This document shows, piece by piece, positions 1 to 8,155 of a stretch of 64,000 bases of DNA (position 1 is the first letter of the stretch; each line of letters begins with the position of its first letter). The stretch is from Ectopseudomonas mendocina (GTDB lineage: Bacteria; Pseudomonadota; Gammaproteobacteria; Pseudomonadales; Pseudomonadaceae), in NCBI RefSeq assembly GCF_016008875.1, contig NZ_JADTQG010000017.1, forward strand, positions 62,001-126,000, given 5' to 3'. Below the pieces are notes generated by a model. That model saw nothing but the letters and a program-made list of their open reading frames with translations, made no database searches and was not told the origin of the DNA. Both the position numbers and the translations under genes were made by a program.

Positions 1-2
1 TC

Positions 3-542
3 GAGGTGCTGGTTGGCAATCAGACCCTGAGCCTGGCTCGGGACGAATCGGACATCGCCGTGCGCGCTACGAGAAAACCGGGGGAAAGCCTGGTCGGGCG
101 CAAGCTGGCGATCATTGCCTGGGCGTCGTACGGGCGCGCTGGAAACGTGTCGGGCACCGACCCGTTCGACGGCCACGCCTGGGTGTCGTATTCTGGCGCC
201 TTGTCCGGTCTTAGAGCGGCCAGTTATCTGGAATGCCGAGTGGCGGCCGAGTGCATTGCCTACCGCACCGACTCGGTCGCGGCGGCAAGCGCCGCCATTG
301 CCGCCGGGCTGGGTTTCGGCTTTCTGCCCTGCATGCTGGGCGATATCACGCCCGGGCTGGTGCGCGTCGGGCCGGTGGTGCCCGAGCTCCATGATGAGCT
401 GTGGCTGCTCACCCACCAGGACATTCGCAAGTCTTGGCGGGTCAAGGCGTTCTGCGCCGCTGCCGTGGCCGAGCAGAAGGCGCTGATCGAAGGGCAGCGG
501 GCTCTCCCGGTTGCGTTGGACGAAACCGGGAGCGGGACTTAG
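3..542 (+). CDS. LysR-family regulator, C-terminal part (5' end outside window)
   Basis: The reading frame is already open at the window edge, so only about 179 C-terminal residues are visible and the HTH is missing. What remains resembles a LysR substrate-binding domain: an early segment with DIAVRA (the common 'DIAIR' strand), a mid segment on serial access (AAASAAIAAGLGFGFLPC, matching the usual 'aGlGia.lP' strand) and a closing ELWLLTHQDIRKSWRVKAF, close to the typical 'lWLlthpdlr...rvraf' end. Such proteins are effector-responsive DNA-binding regulators. The stop overlaps the stop of the convergent RidA-like gene by 4 bp. It could control the RidA/isochorismatase divergon next to it, but that is inference. 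Confidence 0.8.
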   Translation, partial: EVLVGNQTLSLARDESDIAVRATRKPGESLVGRKLAIIAWASYGRAGNVSGTDPFDGHAWVSYSGALSGLRAASYLECRVAAECIAYRTDSVAAASAAIAAGLGFGFLPCMLGDITPGLVRVGPVVPELHDELWLLTHQDIRKSWRVKAFCAAAVAEQKALIEGQRALPVALDETGSGT

Positions 543-1000
543 TTGGCGCGTGCACCGATCACCGCCCGGCAGGCGATCTCGATCAGTTGCGGCCGCTGCG
601 CCAGCCGGGATACGCCGATGATGTTGCTGGCGCATTGTGGCCGCTCGGTGCCATAGGCCGCCTTGCGCACCTTGCCAACCACGGCGAATGCCGCATCCAT
701 GTCGAGGACGAACAGCGTCTCTTCGACGACGTCTTCGAGCGTCGCGCCATAGAGCGCCAGCAGCTTGGCGATGTTGTCGTAGGCGCTGCGCATCTGGTCG
801 CCCATGGTCGAGAAATCGCTGGGTCGGCCTTCGTTATCCAGCGGCGCCGGCGCGACCAGATTGCCTTTTTCGTCGTGGTTGAACTGGCCTGAGACGAAGA
901 TTTCGTTACCCACCTTCCTTGCCTGCGGATAGCCGTAAGCGTCTTCCCATGGAACGCCCCAGTAGGCGGTGTTTTCGTTGTACGGACGTGAAGCTGCCAT
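539..1000 (-). CDS. RidA/YjgF-like protein (Rid family, non-canonical active site)
   Basis: This 153-residue protein has the Rid-fold pattern: an N-terminal strand with VGNEIFVSGQFNHD, a helix with MRSAYDNIAKLLALYGATLEDVVEETLFV, and a final strand LIEIACRAVIG. Rid proteins hydrolyse reactive enamine/imine intermediates or act in catabolic operons. Where RidA has PARSCV-type sequence with the key Arg, this protein has RPQCASNIIG, so the Arg appears displaced or absent and canonical imine deaminase activity is doubtful. It is divergent from the hydrolase at 1263 and shares a 260-bp control region with a strong inverted repeat. The start ATG lies after a GAAGGAG-like sequence. Confidence 0.85.
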   Translation of the reverse strand: MAASRPYNENTAYWGVPWEDAYGYPQARKVGNEIFVSGQFNHDEKGNLVAPAPLDNEGRPSDFSTMGDQMRSAYDNIAKLLALYGATLEDVVEETLFVLDMDAAFAVVGKVRKAAYGTERPQCASNIIGVSRLAQRPQLIEIACRAVIGARAN

Positions 1001-1090
1001 TGCCTTCTCCTTGAGTGTAAGGACCGCCTATTTCGCGGCTTCCCGAGTGGTCGGGAGGAAAATGCTAGCACCGCCCGGTCAATTGCAAAG

Positions 1091-1126
1091 GTGCATTTTT
1101 GCACTCATGGAGGCGCAAAAATGCAC
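1091..1126. promoter_or_regulatory. Candidate bipartite operator in the ridA/isochorismatase divergent promoter
   Basis: GTGCATTTTTGC (1091-1102) and GCAAAAATGCAC (1115-1126) form a perfect 12-bp inverted repeat. Each arm is itself a short dyad of TGCA-N4-TGCA type (TGCATTTTTGCA, and CGCAAAAATGCA with one mismatch). The two sites lie about two helical turns apart between the divergent genes at 1000 (-) and 1263 (+). That placement suits a dimeric or tetrameric repressor/activator site rather than a terminator, because no gene ends here. The binding protein is unknown. Confidence 0.5.
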
Positions 1127-1262
1127 AAACGAAACGCCTGTCGATCCGCTAACTTGAGCACCTGTTCCGGTCGTGACCAGCGAGTCAACGACGCTAACGG
1201 GGCAAAGACGAGCACCCGGATATGTGCCCAACAACAATCAGTTCAACAGACAGGTAACCGCC

Positions 1263-1949
1263 ATGAGCAACGTCAAAACCGAAGTCCTCACTCCCTTCAA
1301 CAGCCAGCTGATCTTCATTGATCAGCAGCCGCAGATGGCCTTCGGTGTGCAGAGCATCGATCGCCAGACCCTGAAGAACAACACCGTTGGCCTGGCCAAG
1401 GCGGCGAAGATTTTCAACGTGCCGACCGTCATCACCACGGTCGAGACCGAAAGCTTCTCCGGCCACACCTACCCCGAGCTGCTCGCCGTATTCCCCGATG
1501 CACCGATCCTCGAGCGCACCTCGATGAACTCCTGGGACGACCAGAAAGTGCGTGACGCGCTGAAGAAGAACGGCCGCAACAAGATCATCGTCTCCGGCCT
1601 GTGGACCGAGGTATGCAACACCACCTTCGCCCTCTCCGCCATGCACGACGCGGGCTACGAGATCTACATGGTCGCCGACGCTTCCGGCGGCACCACCCAG
1701 GCGGCGCACGACTACGCCATGCAGCGCATGATCCAGGCCGGCGTGGTGCCGGTGACCTGGCAGCAGGTGTTGCTGGAATGGCAGCGCGACTGGAAGAACC
1801 GCGATACCTACGATGCCGTCATGAACCTGGTCAAGGAACATTCCGGTGCCTACGGCATGGGCGTCGACTACGCCTACACCATGGTTCACAAGGCGCCCGA
1901 GCGCGTGCAGCACGGCCCGACCCTGGCCCCTGTCGCCGCACCTATCTGA
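1263..1949 (+). CDS. Isochorismatase-like (cysteine hydrolase) family protein
   Basis: The 228-residue protein has the cysteine-hydrolase Rossmann-like fold. The strand LIFIDQQPQMAF carries the expected catalytic Asp20, and KIIVSGLWTEVCNTTFA carries the nucleophile Cys118. It is closest in pattern to the YcaC subgroup, which has unknown substrate; relatives hydrolyse amides such as nicotinamide or carbamoyl compounds. The ATG at 1263 follows a weak SD; upstream in-frame starts lie in the control region and add no recognisable domain. It is divergent from the Rid gene. A 9-bp hairpin follows at 1956-1982. It is only distantly similar to the two near-identical YcaC copies at 7420 and 10574. Confidence 0.88.
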   Translation: MSNVKTEVLTPFNSQLIFIDQQPQMAFGVQSIDRQTLKNNTVGLAKAAKIFNVPTVITTVETESFSGHTYPELLAVFPDAPILERTSMNSWDDQKVRDALKKNGRNKIIVSGLWTEVCNTTFALSAMHDAGYEIYMVADASGGTTQAAHDYAMQRMIQAGVVPVTWQQVLLEWQRDWKNRDTYDAVMNLVKEHSGAYGMGVDYAYTMVHKAPERVQHGPTLAPVAAPI

Positions 1950-1955
1950 GCCGAT

Positions 1956-1982
1956 GCCAGCCTCTGCATGGCGGAGGCTGGC
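1956..1982 (+). terminator. Hairpin between hydrolase and ABM genes
   Basis: GCCAGCCTC (1956-1964) pairs with GAGGCTGGC (1974-1982), a 9-bp perfect stem with a 9-nt loop. No T-run follows, so it may act as an mRNA-stabilising or attenuating hairpin rather than a full intrinsic terminator. The next gene starts only 32 bp later. Confidence 0.4.
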
Positions 1983-2014
1983 CCCAACTCGCAGCAGATG
2001 CGGAGACAGCCGAA

Positions 2015-2593
2015 ATGAACCCGATGCAAGCCGATACCGTCACGCTGGTGGTGCGTCACCAGGTGCAGCAGCAACACGAGCAACGTTACGAAACCTGGCT
2101 GCGCCAGATCATCGACATCGCCGGCGCTTGCGCTGGCCACCTGGGTGTCGACGTCGCGCGCGAGCGCCAGGGTGGCCTGGTGCACTTCACCTGCGTTTTG
2201 CGTTTTGACCAGCTGCAGCACATGCAGGGCTGGCTCGACTCCGAGGCGCGCAAGCAACTGGTCGCCGACGTGCAGCCGCTGTTGCGCGCTGGCGACGACA
2301 CCGAGGTGTTGCTGGGCAAGGATTTCTGGTTCGTGCCGCGTGACGCCGTGCAGCCACCGCCGCGCTGGAAGCAGGCGATCGTCACCTTCCTGGTGATCAT
2401 GCCTCTGAGCCTGCTGGTGCCGGCGCTATGGCAGCCGGTATTCACTATGCTTCCAGGGCTTGCAGGCCCACTGCTGAGCAAGGTGTTGATCACTCTGAGC
2501 ATCGTCCTGCTCGTGGTGTATCTGTTCATGCCCATGGCCACGCGGGCATTTGCCGCCTGGCTGAGGCCTCACGGCCAGGAGCCACTTCGATGA
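2015..2593 (+). CDS. ABM-domain protein with C-terminal membrane segments
   Basis: This 192-residue protein starts with an antibiotic-biosynthesis-monooxygenase-like ferredoxin fold (VTLVVRHQVQ at 8-17, QRYETWLRQI, then LVHFTCVLRFD and LQGW-type helix). It ends with two hydrophobic helices (about 122-142 and 150-172). This fusion matches a COG3224-like family of unknown function. ABM domains can bind small aromatic molecules or haem, but no specific activity can be assigned. The stop overlaps the amidohydrolase start at 2590 (ATGA), so the two are translationally coupled. The start ATG was chosen because the fold begins immediately after it. Confidence 0.78.
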   Translation: MNPMQADTVTLVVRHQVQQQHEQRYETWLRQIIDIAGACAGHLGVDVARERQGGLVHFTCVLRFDQLQHMQGWLDSEARKQLVADVQPLLRAGDDTEVLLGKDFWFVPRDAVQPPPRWKQAIVTFLVIMPLSLLVPALWQPVFTMLPGLAGPLLSKVLITLSIVLLVVYLFMPMATRAFAAWLRPHGQEPLR

Positions 2594-4572
2594 GCACCGA
2601 TTCATATGATGAAAAGCGCCGGCGCATCTTGGCTGCCGGTGGCGTATTGGGCGCCGCCGCGGCCGTGTACTCTGCCCAGCCTTTTTCCGCTTTCGCCAGT
2701 ACCTCTTCCATCCGCTCCCAAGGAGGCTCCATGAGCGCCGATCTCATCCTGTTCAACGGTCGTCTGCACACGGTCGATCCCGAAAAGCCACATGCCAGCG
2801 CCGTTGCCATCAAGGACGGCCGCTTCATCGCCGTCGGCAGTGACGCCGAGGCCATGGCCATGCGCGGTGACGCGACCAAGATCGTCGATCTGCAAAAGCG
2901 CACGGTGATCCCGGGCCTCAACGACTCGCACCTGCACCTGATCCGCGGCGGGCTGAACTACAACCTGGAGCTGCGCTGGGAAGGCGTGCCGTCCGTTGCC
3001 GAAGCGCTGCGTATGCTCAAGGCCCAGGCCGACCGTACGCCGACGCCCCAGTGGGTGCGTGTGGTCGGTGGCTGGACCGAGTTCCAGTTCGCCGAGAAGC
3101 GCATGCCGACCCTGGAAGAGATCAACCGCGCGGCGCCGGATACGCCGGTATTCATCCTCCACTTGTACGACCGTGCGCTGCTCAACCGCGCCGCACTGCG
3201 CGCTGTGGGCTACGACAAGAACACTCCCAACCCGCCGGGCGGGGAGATTCAGCGCGACGCCAACGGCAACCCCACCGGCATGCTGATCGCCCGCCCCAAC
3301 GCGATGATCCTCTACGCCACCCTGGCCAAGGGGCCGAAGCTGCCGCTGGAATACCAGGTCAACTCGACCCGCCAGTTCATGCGCGAACTCAATCGCCTGG
3401 GCGTGACCAGCGCCATCGATGCCGGCGGCGGTTTCCAGAACTATCCGGACGACTATCAGGTGATCCAGGAACTGGCCAACAAGGACCAGCTCACCGTGCG
3501 CATCGCCTACAACCTGTTCACCCAGAAGCCCAAGGAAGAGCTGACCGACTTCAAGAACTGGACCGGCAGCGTCAAGCTGCACCAGGGCGATGACTTCCTG
3601 CGCCACAACGGCGCTGGCGAAATGCTGGTGTTCTCCGCCGCCGATTTCGAGGACTTCCTCGAGCCGCGCCCGGACCTGGCGCCGAATATGGAAGCCGATC
3701 TGGAGCCGGTGGTGCGTCATCTGGTCGAGCAGCGCTGGCCGTTCCGCCTGCACGCCACTTACGACGAATCCATCTCGCGCATGCTCGACGTGTTCGAGAA
3801 GGTCGACCGCGACATCCCCTTCAATGGCCTGCCCTGGCTGTTCGACCACGCCGAGACCATCAGCCCGCGCAACATCGAGCGGGTGCGTGCCCTCGGCGGC
3901 GGCATCGCCATCCAGCACCGCATGGCATTCCAGGGCGAGTACTTCATCGACCGCTACGGCGCCAAGGCGGCCGAAGCCACGCCGCCGATCCAGCGCATGC
4001 TGGCCGAGGGCGTGCCGGTTGGCGCCGGCACCGACGCCACCCGCGTGGCCAGCTACAACCCCTGGACCGCGCTGTACTGGCTGGTCAGCGGCAAGACCGT
4101 CGGCGGCACCACGCTTTACCCGCAGGGCCTGCCACGCGCCACCGCGCTGCAGCTGTTCACCCACGGCAGCGCCTGGTTCTCCAGCGAGCAGGGCAAGAAG
4201 GGCCAGATCAAGGTCGGCCAGCTCGCCGACCTGGTGGCACTGACCGCGGACTTCTTCAGCGTCGAGGAAGAGCAGATCAAGTGGCTGGAATCGGTGCTCA
4301 CCGTGGTCGGCGGCAAGGTGGTGCACGCCACCAGCGAGTTCGACAAGCTGGCGCCGCCGACCGTACCGGTGATGCCGGACTGGTCGCCGGTGGCCATCGT
4401 GCCCGGCCATTGGAGCCCGAATGCCGCGCCGCTGAGCGCGAGCATCCACCAGTGCATCGGCTCCTGCGCCGTGCACCAGCACCAGCATGACCGCGCGCGC
4501 CGCAGCAGCGTGCCGGTCAGCGACCATCAGGGCTTCTGGGGCGCGTTCGGCTGCTCCTGCTTCGCCTTCTGA
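2590..4572 (+). CDS. Amidohydrolase family 3 (YtcJ-like) with possible Tat-like leader
   Basis: The 660-residue metal-dependent hydrolase has an N-terminal beta-sandwich (ADLILFNGRLHTVD), the metal-binding His114-x-His116 in NDSHLHL, a TIM-barrel core, and a late GAGTDATR segment holding the usual barrel Asp. YtcJ-like enzymes hydrolyse amides, formamides or cyclic amides; the substrate is unknown here. Two starts are plausible. ATG 2590 overlaps the previous gene and adds a leader with KRRRILAAGG and a hydrophobic stretch ending near AQPFSAFA, similar to a Tat signal with an RR pair. ATG 2731 has a perfect AGGAGG 4 nt upstream and begins exactly at the domain. The C-terminal tail is rich in His/Cys (HQCIGSCAVHQHQH) and may bind metal. 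Confidence 0.85.
   Translation: MSTDSYDEKRRRILAAGGVLGAAAAVYSAQPFSAFASTSSIRSQGGSMSADLILFNGRLHTVDPEKPHASAVAIKDGRFIAVGSDAEAMAMRGDATKIVDLQKRTVIPGLNDSHLHLIRGGLNYNLELRWEGVPSVAEALRMLKAQADRTPTPQWVRVVGGWTEFQFAEKRMPTLEEINRAAPDTPVFILHLYDRALLNRAALRAVGYDKNTPNPPGGEIQRDANGNPTGMLIARPNAMILYATLAKGPKLPLEYQVNSTRQFMRELNRLGVTSAIDAGGGFQNYPDDYQVIQELANKDQLTVRIAYNLFTQKPKEELTDFKNWTGSVKLHQGDDFLRHNGAGEMLVFSAADFEDFLEPRPDLAPNMEADLEPVVRHLVEQRWPFRLHATYDESISRMLDVFEKVDRDIPFNGLPWLFDHAETISPRNIERVRALGGGIAIQHRMAFQGEYFIDRYGAKAAEATPPIQRMLAEGVPVGAGTDATRVASYNPWTALYWLVSGKTVGGTTLYPQGLPRATALQLFTHGSAWFSSEQGKKGQIKVGQLADLVALTADFFSVEEEQIKWLESVLTVVGGKVVHATSEFDKLAPPTVPVMPDWSPVAIVPGHWSPNAAPLSASIHQCIGSCAVHQHQHDRARRSSVPVSDHQGFWGAFGCSCFAF
2721..2726 (+). 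promoter_or_regulatory. Internal Shine-Dalgarno that could define a shorter amidohydrolase start
   Basis: A perfect AGGAGG lies inside the amidohydrolase frame, 4 nt before the in-frame ATG at 2731. Translation from there would give a leaderless cytoplasmic form beginning MSADLILFNG. This is stronger than any SD at the upstream ATG 2590, which relies on stop/start overlap with the ABM gene. Confidence 0.5.
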
Positions 4573-4578
4573 GCCCGC

Positions 4579-4608
4579 CTGCGGCCAGCTCGTCCGGGCT
4601 GGCCGCAG
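4579..4608 (+). terminator. Hairpin after the amidohydrolase
   Basis: CTGCGGCCAGC (4579-4589) and GCTGGCCGCAG (4598-4608) form an 11-bp perfect stem with an 8-nt loop. It lacks a clear T-run. It lies 6 nt after the amidohydrolase stop and may end or attenuate transcription before the MFS gene. Confidence 0.5.
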
Positions 4609-4650
4609 TGCGCCGAATTCTAAAATACCCACGACAAGGCCTGCTCTGAC

Positions 4651-6271
4651 ATGAACACCGCCAAGCCGTCGCCCTGGGGCGCGCTCAATCACAAGACCTT
4701 CCGCTGGCTGTGGCTGGCCAGCATCGCCTCGAACATCGGCACCTGGATGCATGAAGTCGGCGCCGGCTGGCTGATGACCAGCCTGTCGGCCAACCCCATG
4801 CACGTCGCGCTGGTGCAGGTCGCCGGCTCGGCGCCGATGTTCCTCCTGGCACTGCCGGCCGGCGCCATGGCCGATATCGTCGACAAGCGCCGCTACCTGC
4901 TGGGTGTGCAGCTGTGGATGGCCGCCGTGGCCACGACGCTGGCGACGCTGACCCTGCTCGGGCTGACCAGTGTCTGGTTGCTGCTGGGCATGACCCTGGC
5001 CATGGGCGTCGGCACCGCGCTGATGATGCCGGCCTGGTCGGCGCTGACCCCGGAATTGGTGAACAAGCGCGACCTGCCCTCGGCCATCGCCCTGTCCAGC
5101 CTCGGCATCAATGTCGCCCGCGCGCTCGGCCCGGCCATCGCCGGCGTGCTGGTCAGCCTGAGTGGCCCCTGGGCGACCTTCGCCCTCAATGCCCTGTCGT
5201 TCTTCGCAGTCATGACCGTGCTGCTGACTTGGAAGCGCGAGCCAGGTCGCGACCTTCCCGGCCGAACGTCTGCTGGGCGCGATGCGCGCCGGTTGGCGCT
5301 ACAGCCGCGCCTCGAAGCCCTTGCAGGCGGTATTGGTGCGCGCGGCGGCGTTCTTCGTCGGTGCCAGCGCCGGCATGTCGCTGCTGCCACTGATCGTGCG
5401 TGGCGAGTTGCAGGGCAGCGCCAGCGACTTCGGCCTGATGCTCGGCAGCGTCGGCGTCGGTGCCGTTCTCGGCGCCACCCTGTTGCCGCGTATTCGCGAG
5501 CGCATCAGCAGCGATCGCCTGGTGCTGCTGGCCAGCCTGCTCTACGCCCTGGTGCTGCTGGCCCTGGCCAGCGTGCGCCACTTCGCCGCCTTGCTGCCGG
5601 TGATGCTGCTCAGCGGCGCGGCGTGGATCGCCGTGCTGTCCAGCCTCCAGGTCGCTGCGCAGACCTCTGTGCCGGACTGGGTGCGCGCACGGGCGCTGTC
5701 GGTGTACATCCTGGTGTTCTTCGGCAGCATGGCTGCCGGTGGCGCGCTCTGGGGTTTCGTCGCCAGCCATGCGTCGATTCCGCTGGCGCTGTTCGCGGCC
5801 GCCGGCTGCCTGGTGCTGGGCCTGCTGCTGAGCGCCAGGTTCCCGCTGCCGGTCACCGAAAGCGAAGACCTCGCGCCCTCGCTGCACTGGCCAGCGCCGA
5901 TTCTGGCCGACGAGGCCGATCTCGAGCGCGGCCCGGTGATGGTCACCCTGCACTACGACATCGCGGCCGAGCAGGCTGCCGCCTTTCGCCAGGCGATGAA
6001 TGAGGTGGCGCGCATGCGTCGGCGCAACGGCGCGTTCTCCTGGGGGCTGGTGCAGAACAGCGAGAACCCGCGGCACTGGCAGGAGTTCTTCTTCGACGAG
6101 TCCTGGCTCGAGCATCTGCGCCACCACGGCCGGGTGACGCGCGCCGAGCAACGCATCGAGGCTGCCGCCCGGCAGTTCCAGACCGCCGGTGTGGCGATCC
6201 GCATCGACCACTTCCTGATGCCGGCCAGACAGGCCGCTCAGCCTGCCGAGGTTGGCCAGGCCGCGTCGTGA
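4651..6271 (+). pseudogene. MFS transporter (EntS/MFS_3-like), interrupted by a -1 frameshift
   Basis: The first about 198 codons from ATG 4651 encode TM helices 1-6 of an MFS exporter (FRWLWLASIASNIGTWM, then the loop-2 motif region GAMADIVDKRRYL). Reading then shifts near 5242-5246 into the frame that continues QVATFPAERLLGAMRAGWRYS and runs to 6271 with the remaining helices. After the last helix there is a cytosolic ABM-like tail (VTLHYDIAAEQAAAFRQAM). Restoring one C after GAGCC would join both halves without a gap, so a single base is missing. The family commonly has this MFS-plus-tail layout of about 540 residues. It is either a recent pseudogene or a sequencing error. Substrate unknown. 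Confidence 0.82.
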
Positions 6272-6314
6272 CACCATGGCCGCCCAGCGCCCGCTGGGCG
6301 ACTCATCTTCCTGC

Positions 6315-6354
6315 GCCGAAGGCGCCGTTAGCCCTGGCTGACGGCGCCTTCGGC
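6315..6354. terminator. Bidirectional terminator between MFS and LysR genes
   Basis: GCCGAAGGCGCCGT (6315-6328) and ACGGCGCCTTCGGC (6341-6354) make a 14-bp perfect stem whose 12-nt loop can pair further. It sits between two convergent genes. The right side is followed by a short ATTTCT tract, so it can serve both. Confidence 0.75.
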
Positions 6355-6358
6355 ATTT

Positions 6359-7264
6359 CTAGGCCATGTCGCTCTGGCTGAATTCCTCGGCGAGAAAATC
6401 GATCAGCGTGCGTACCGAGGGCAGCAGGCCGCGCCGCGACGGGAAGATGGCGTGGACGATGCCGCACTTCGGCGCCCAGCCCGGCAGCATCTCCACCAGC
6501 TTGCCGGCCGCGACGTCTTCGCGCACTGCTACACAGGGCAGGTGGACGATACCCACCCCGGCCAGCGCGCCATTGCGCAGGGCGCGCAGGTCATCGGTGA
6601 TCATCCGCGGCTGGTGCGCGATCACCAGTTTGCCGTCATCCGGGCCGAGCAGCTCCCACTGGTAGTCGCGCTGCGCGCCGCCCCAGTGCAGGCTCGGCAG
6701 GCGGCCCAGTTCCTCGGGCTGGAAATCTTTCGGCAGCGAGGCCAGCAGATCCGGGTGACCGACCAGGCACTGGGTGCTGGCGGCGAGCACTTTCATCACC
6801 ATGTCGGTGTTTTCCAGCGGGGGAAAACGTACCCGCAAGGCCACGTCGAAACCTTCATGCAGCAGGTCCACGCGGCGGTTGGTGCTCTCGATGTACAGCT
6901 CCACCAACGGGTACTTGAGCATGTAGCGGGTCAGCATCGGCCCCACCCAGGAGTTGAGCAGCGTCGTCGGGCAGGCCAGGCGCACCAGGCCGCGCGGCTC
7001 GGCGCGGTTGCGCTCGATCACCTCCGCCGCGCCTTCGGCCTCCACGCGCATGGCCAGGCAGCGCTGGTAGTACGCCTGGCCGATCTCGGTGAGCGACAGG
7101 TGCCGGCTGGTGCGGTGCAGCAGGCGCACGCCGAGGCGCTCCTCGAGTTGGGCGATACGCCGGCTAAGCTTGGACTTGGGTATGTCCAGCGCGCGCCCCG
7201 CCGCGGCGAAGCCGCCTTGCTCCACCACCTGGGTGAAGTAGTAGAGGCTGTTGAGGTCTTCCAT
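6359..7264 (-). CDS. LysR-family transcriptional regulator
   Basis: This 301-residue regulator has an N-terminal winged HTH (LNSLYYFTQVVEQGGFAAAG, PKSKLSRRIAQLEERLGVRLL, HRTSRHLSLTEIG) and a C-terminal periplasmic-binding-like effector domain. It belongs to the large LysR group whose members often control a divergent neighbour. It is divergent from the YcaC-like gene at 7420 with 155 bp between them. Its SD (GGAG) lies in sequence that is copied again at about 10420. That duplicated control region suggests it also governs the second copy at 10574. The inducer is unknown. Confidence 0.9.
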   Translation of the reverse strand: MEDLNSLYYFTQVVEQGGFAAAGRALDIPKSKLSRRIAQLEERLGVRLLHRTSRHLSLTEIGQAYYQRCLAMRVEAEGAAEVIERNRAEPRGLVRLACPTTLLNSWVGPMLTRYMLKYPLVELYIESTNRRVDLLHEGFDVALRVRFPPLENTDMVMKVLAASTQCLVGHPDLLASLPKDFQPEELGRLPSLHWGGAQRDYQWELLGPDDGKLVIAHQPRMITDDLRALRNGALAGVGIVHLPCVAVREDVAAGKLVEMLPGWAPKCGIVHAIFPSRRGLLPSVRTLIDFLAEEFSQSDMA

Positions 7265-7419
7265 TGATCGTTCTCCAAATGGAACGCTAGAGGCAATTTT
7301 CGCAGTCTAGTCGAGAAAGGGCCTCGAATTTAATCTTTCTTCCATGCAGTGACGCACTGCTGAACGAAACCCACTCACCGGCACAGCCGGCACATTGAAA
7401 ACAATTCGAGGACTTCACC

Positions 7420-8049
7420 ATGACCAACGCCACCTACAACCGCCTGGACAAAGACAACGCCGTCGTTCTGCTGGTCGACCACCAGGCCGGTCTGCTCTCG
7501 CTGGTGCGCGACATCGAGCCGGACAAGTTCAAGAACAACGTGCTGGCGCTGGCTGATCTGGCCAAGTTCTTCAACCTGCCGACCATCCTCACCACCAGCT
7601 TCGAAACCGGCCCCAACGGCCCGCTGATGCCGGAGCTGAAGGAAATGTTCCCGGACGCGCCGTACATCGCCCGTCCTGGCCAGATCAACGCCTGGGACAA
7701 CGAGGACTTCGTCAAGGCGATCAAGGCCACCGGCAAGAAGCAACTGATCATCGCTGGTGTGGTGACCGAAGTCTGCGTGGCGTTCCCGGCGCTGTCGGCC
7801 ATCGAGGAAGGCTTCGACGTGTTCGTGGTCACCGATGCCTCGGGCACCTTCAACCAGATCACCCGTGACTCGGCGTGGCAGCGCATGACCCAGGCCGGCG
7901 CGCAACTGATGAACTGGTTCGCCGTGGCCTGCGAGCTGCACCGCGACTGGCGCAACGACGTGGAAGGCCTGGCCAAGATCTGCACCGATCACATCCCGGA
8001 CTACCGCAACCTGATGACCAGCTACAGCGCACTGACCGCTGGCAAGTGA
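7420..8049 (+). CDS. ycaC: YcaC-like cysteine hydrolase, copy 1
   Basis: The 209-residue isochorismatase-superfamily protein starts with NRLDKDNAVVLLVDHQAGLLSLV (catalytic Asp20) and carries the nucleophile in LIIAGVVTEVCVAFPAL (Cys119). This is a clear YcaC pattern: E. coli and Pseudomonas YcaC form ring-like octamers of unknown physiological substrate. The start ATG follows GAGG at 7409-7412. A strong intrinsic terminator follows at 8066. It is transcribed divergently from the LysR gene at 7264. A near-identical copy at 10574 differs by one residue (Ser200 to Asn by position near the C-terminus). Confidence 0.93.
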   Translation: MTNATYNRLDKDNAVVLLVDHQAGLLSLVRDIEPDKFKNNVLALADLAKFFNLPTILTTSFETGPNGPLMPELKEMFPDAPYIARPGQINAWDNEDFVKAIKATGKKQLIIAGVVTEVCVAFPALSAIEEGFDVFVVTDASGTFNQITRDSAWQRMTQAGAQLMNWFAVACELHRDWRNDVEGLAKICTDHIPDYRNLMTSYSALTAGK

Positions 8050-8065
8050 TCCACAACTGAAACCG

Positions 8066-8095
8066 AACCGGAGCCTGCAAAGGCTCCGGTTTTTT
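8066..8095 (+). terminator. Intrinsic terminator after ycaC copy 1
   Basis: AACCGGAGCCT (8066-8076) pairs with AGGCTCCGGTT (8081-8091) around a 4-nt loop and runs into a T6 tract. The same structure follows copy 2 at 11220. Confidence 0.88.
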
Positions 8096-8155
8096 CGTTC
8101 ATGGGCAACGGTTGCTTGCCGCAGCGCGCAGGCTTGCAGGCCTACGCCGTCATGC

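Larger units (their letters stand above)
7264..8095. repeat. Direct repeat copy 1 (LysR promoter region + ycaC + terminator)
   Basis: This segment recurs at 10418-11250 at a constant offset of 3154 bp. The CDS parts differ at only two bases that I could find, near the 3' end (Ser to Asn). The upstream 155 bp differ at a handful of positions, and the terminator hairpin is conserved. The left breakpoint falls at the LysR start codon, so the duplication took the whole promoter plus gene but not the regulator. Confidence 0.9.

Noticed and set aside
2602..4803. Long minus-strand open frame opposite the amidohydrolase gene
   Set aside because: It is a complementary shadow: composition is His/Gly/Arg/Val-rich without domains, while the plus strand encodes a well-formed amidohydrolase.
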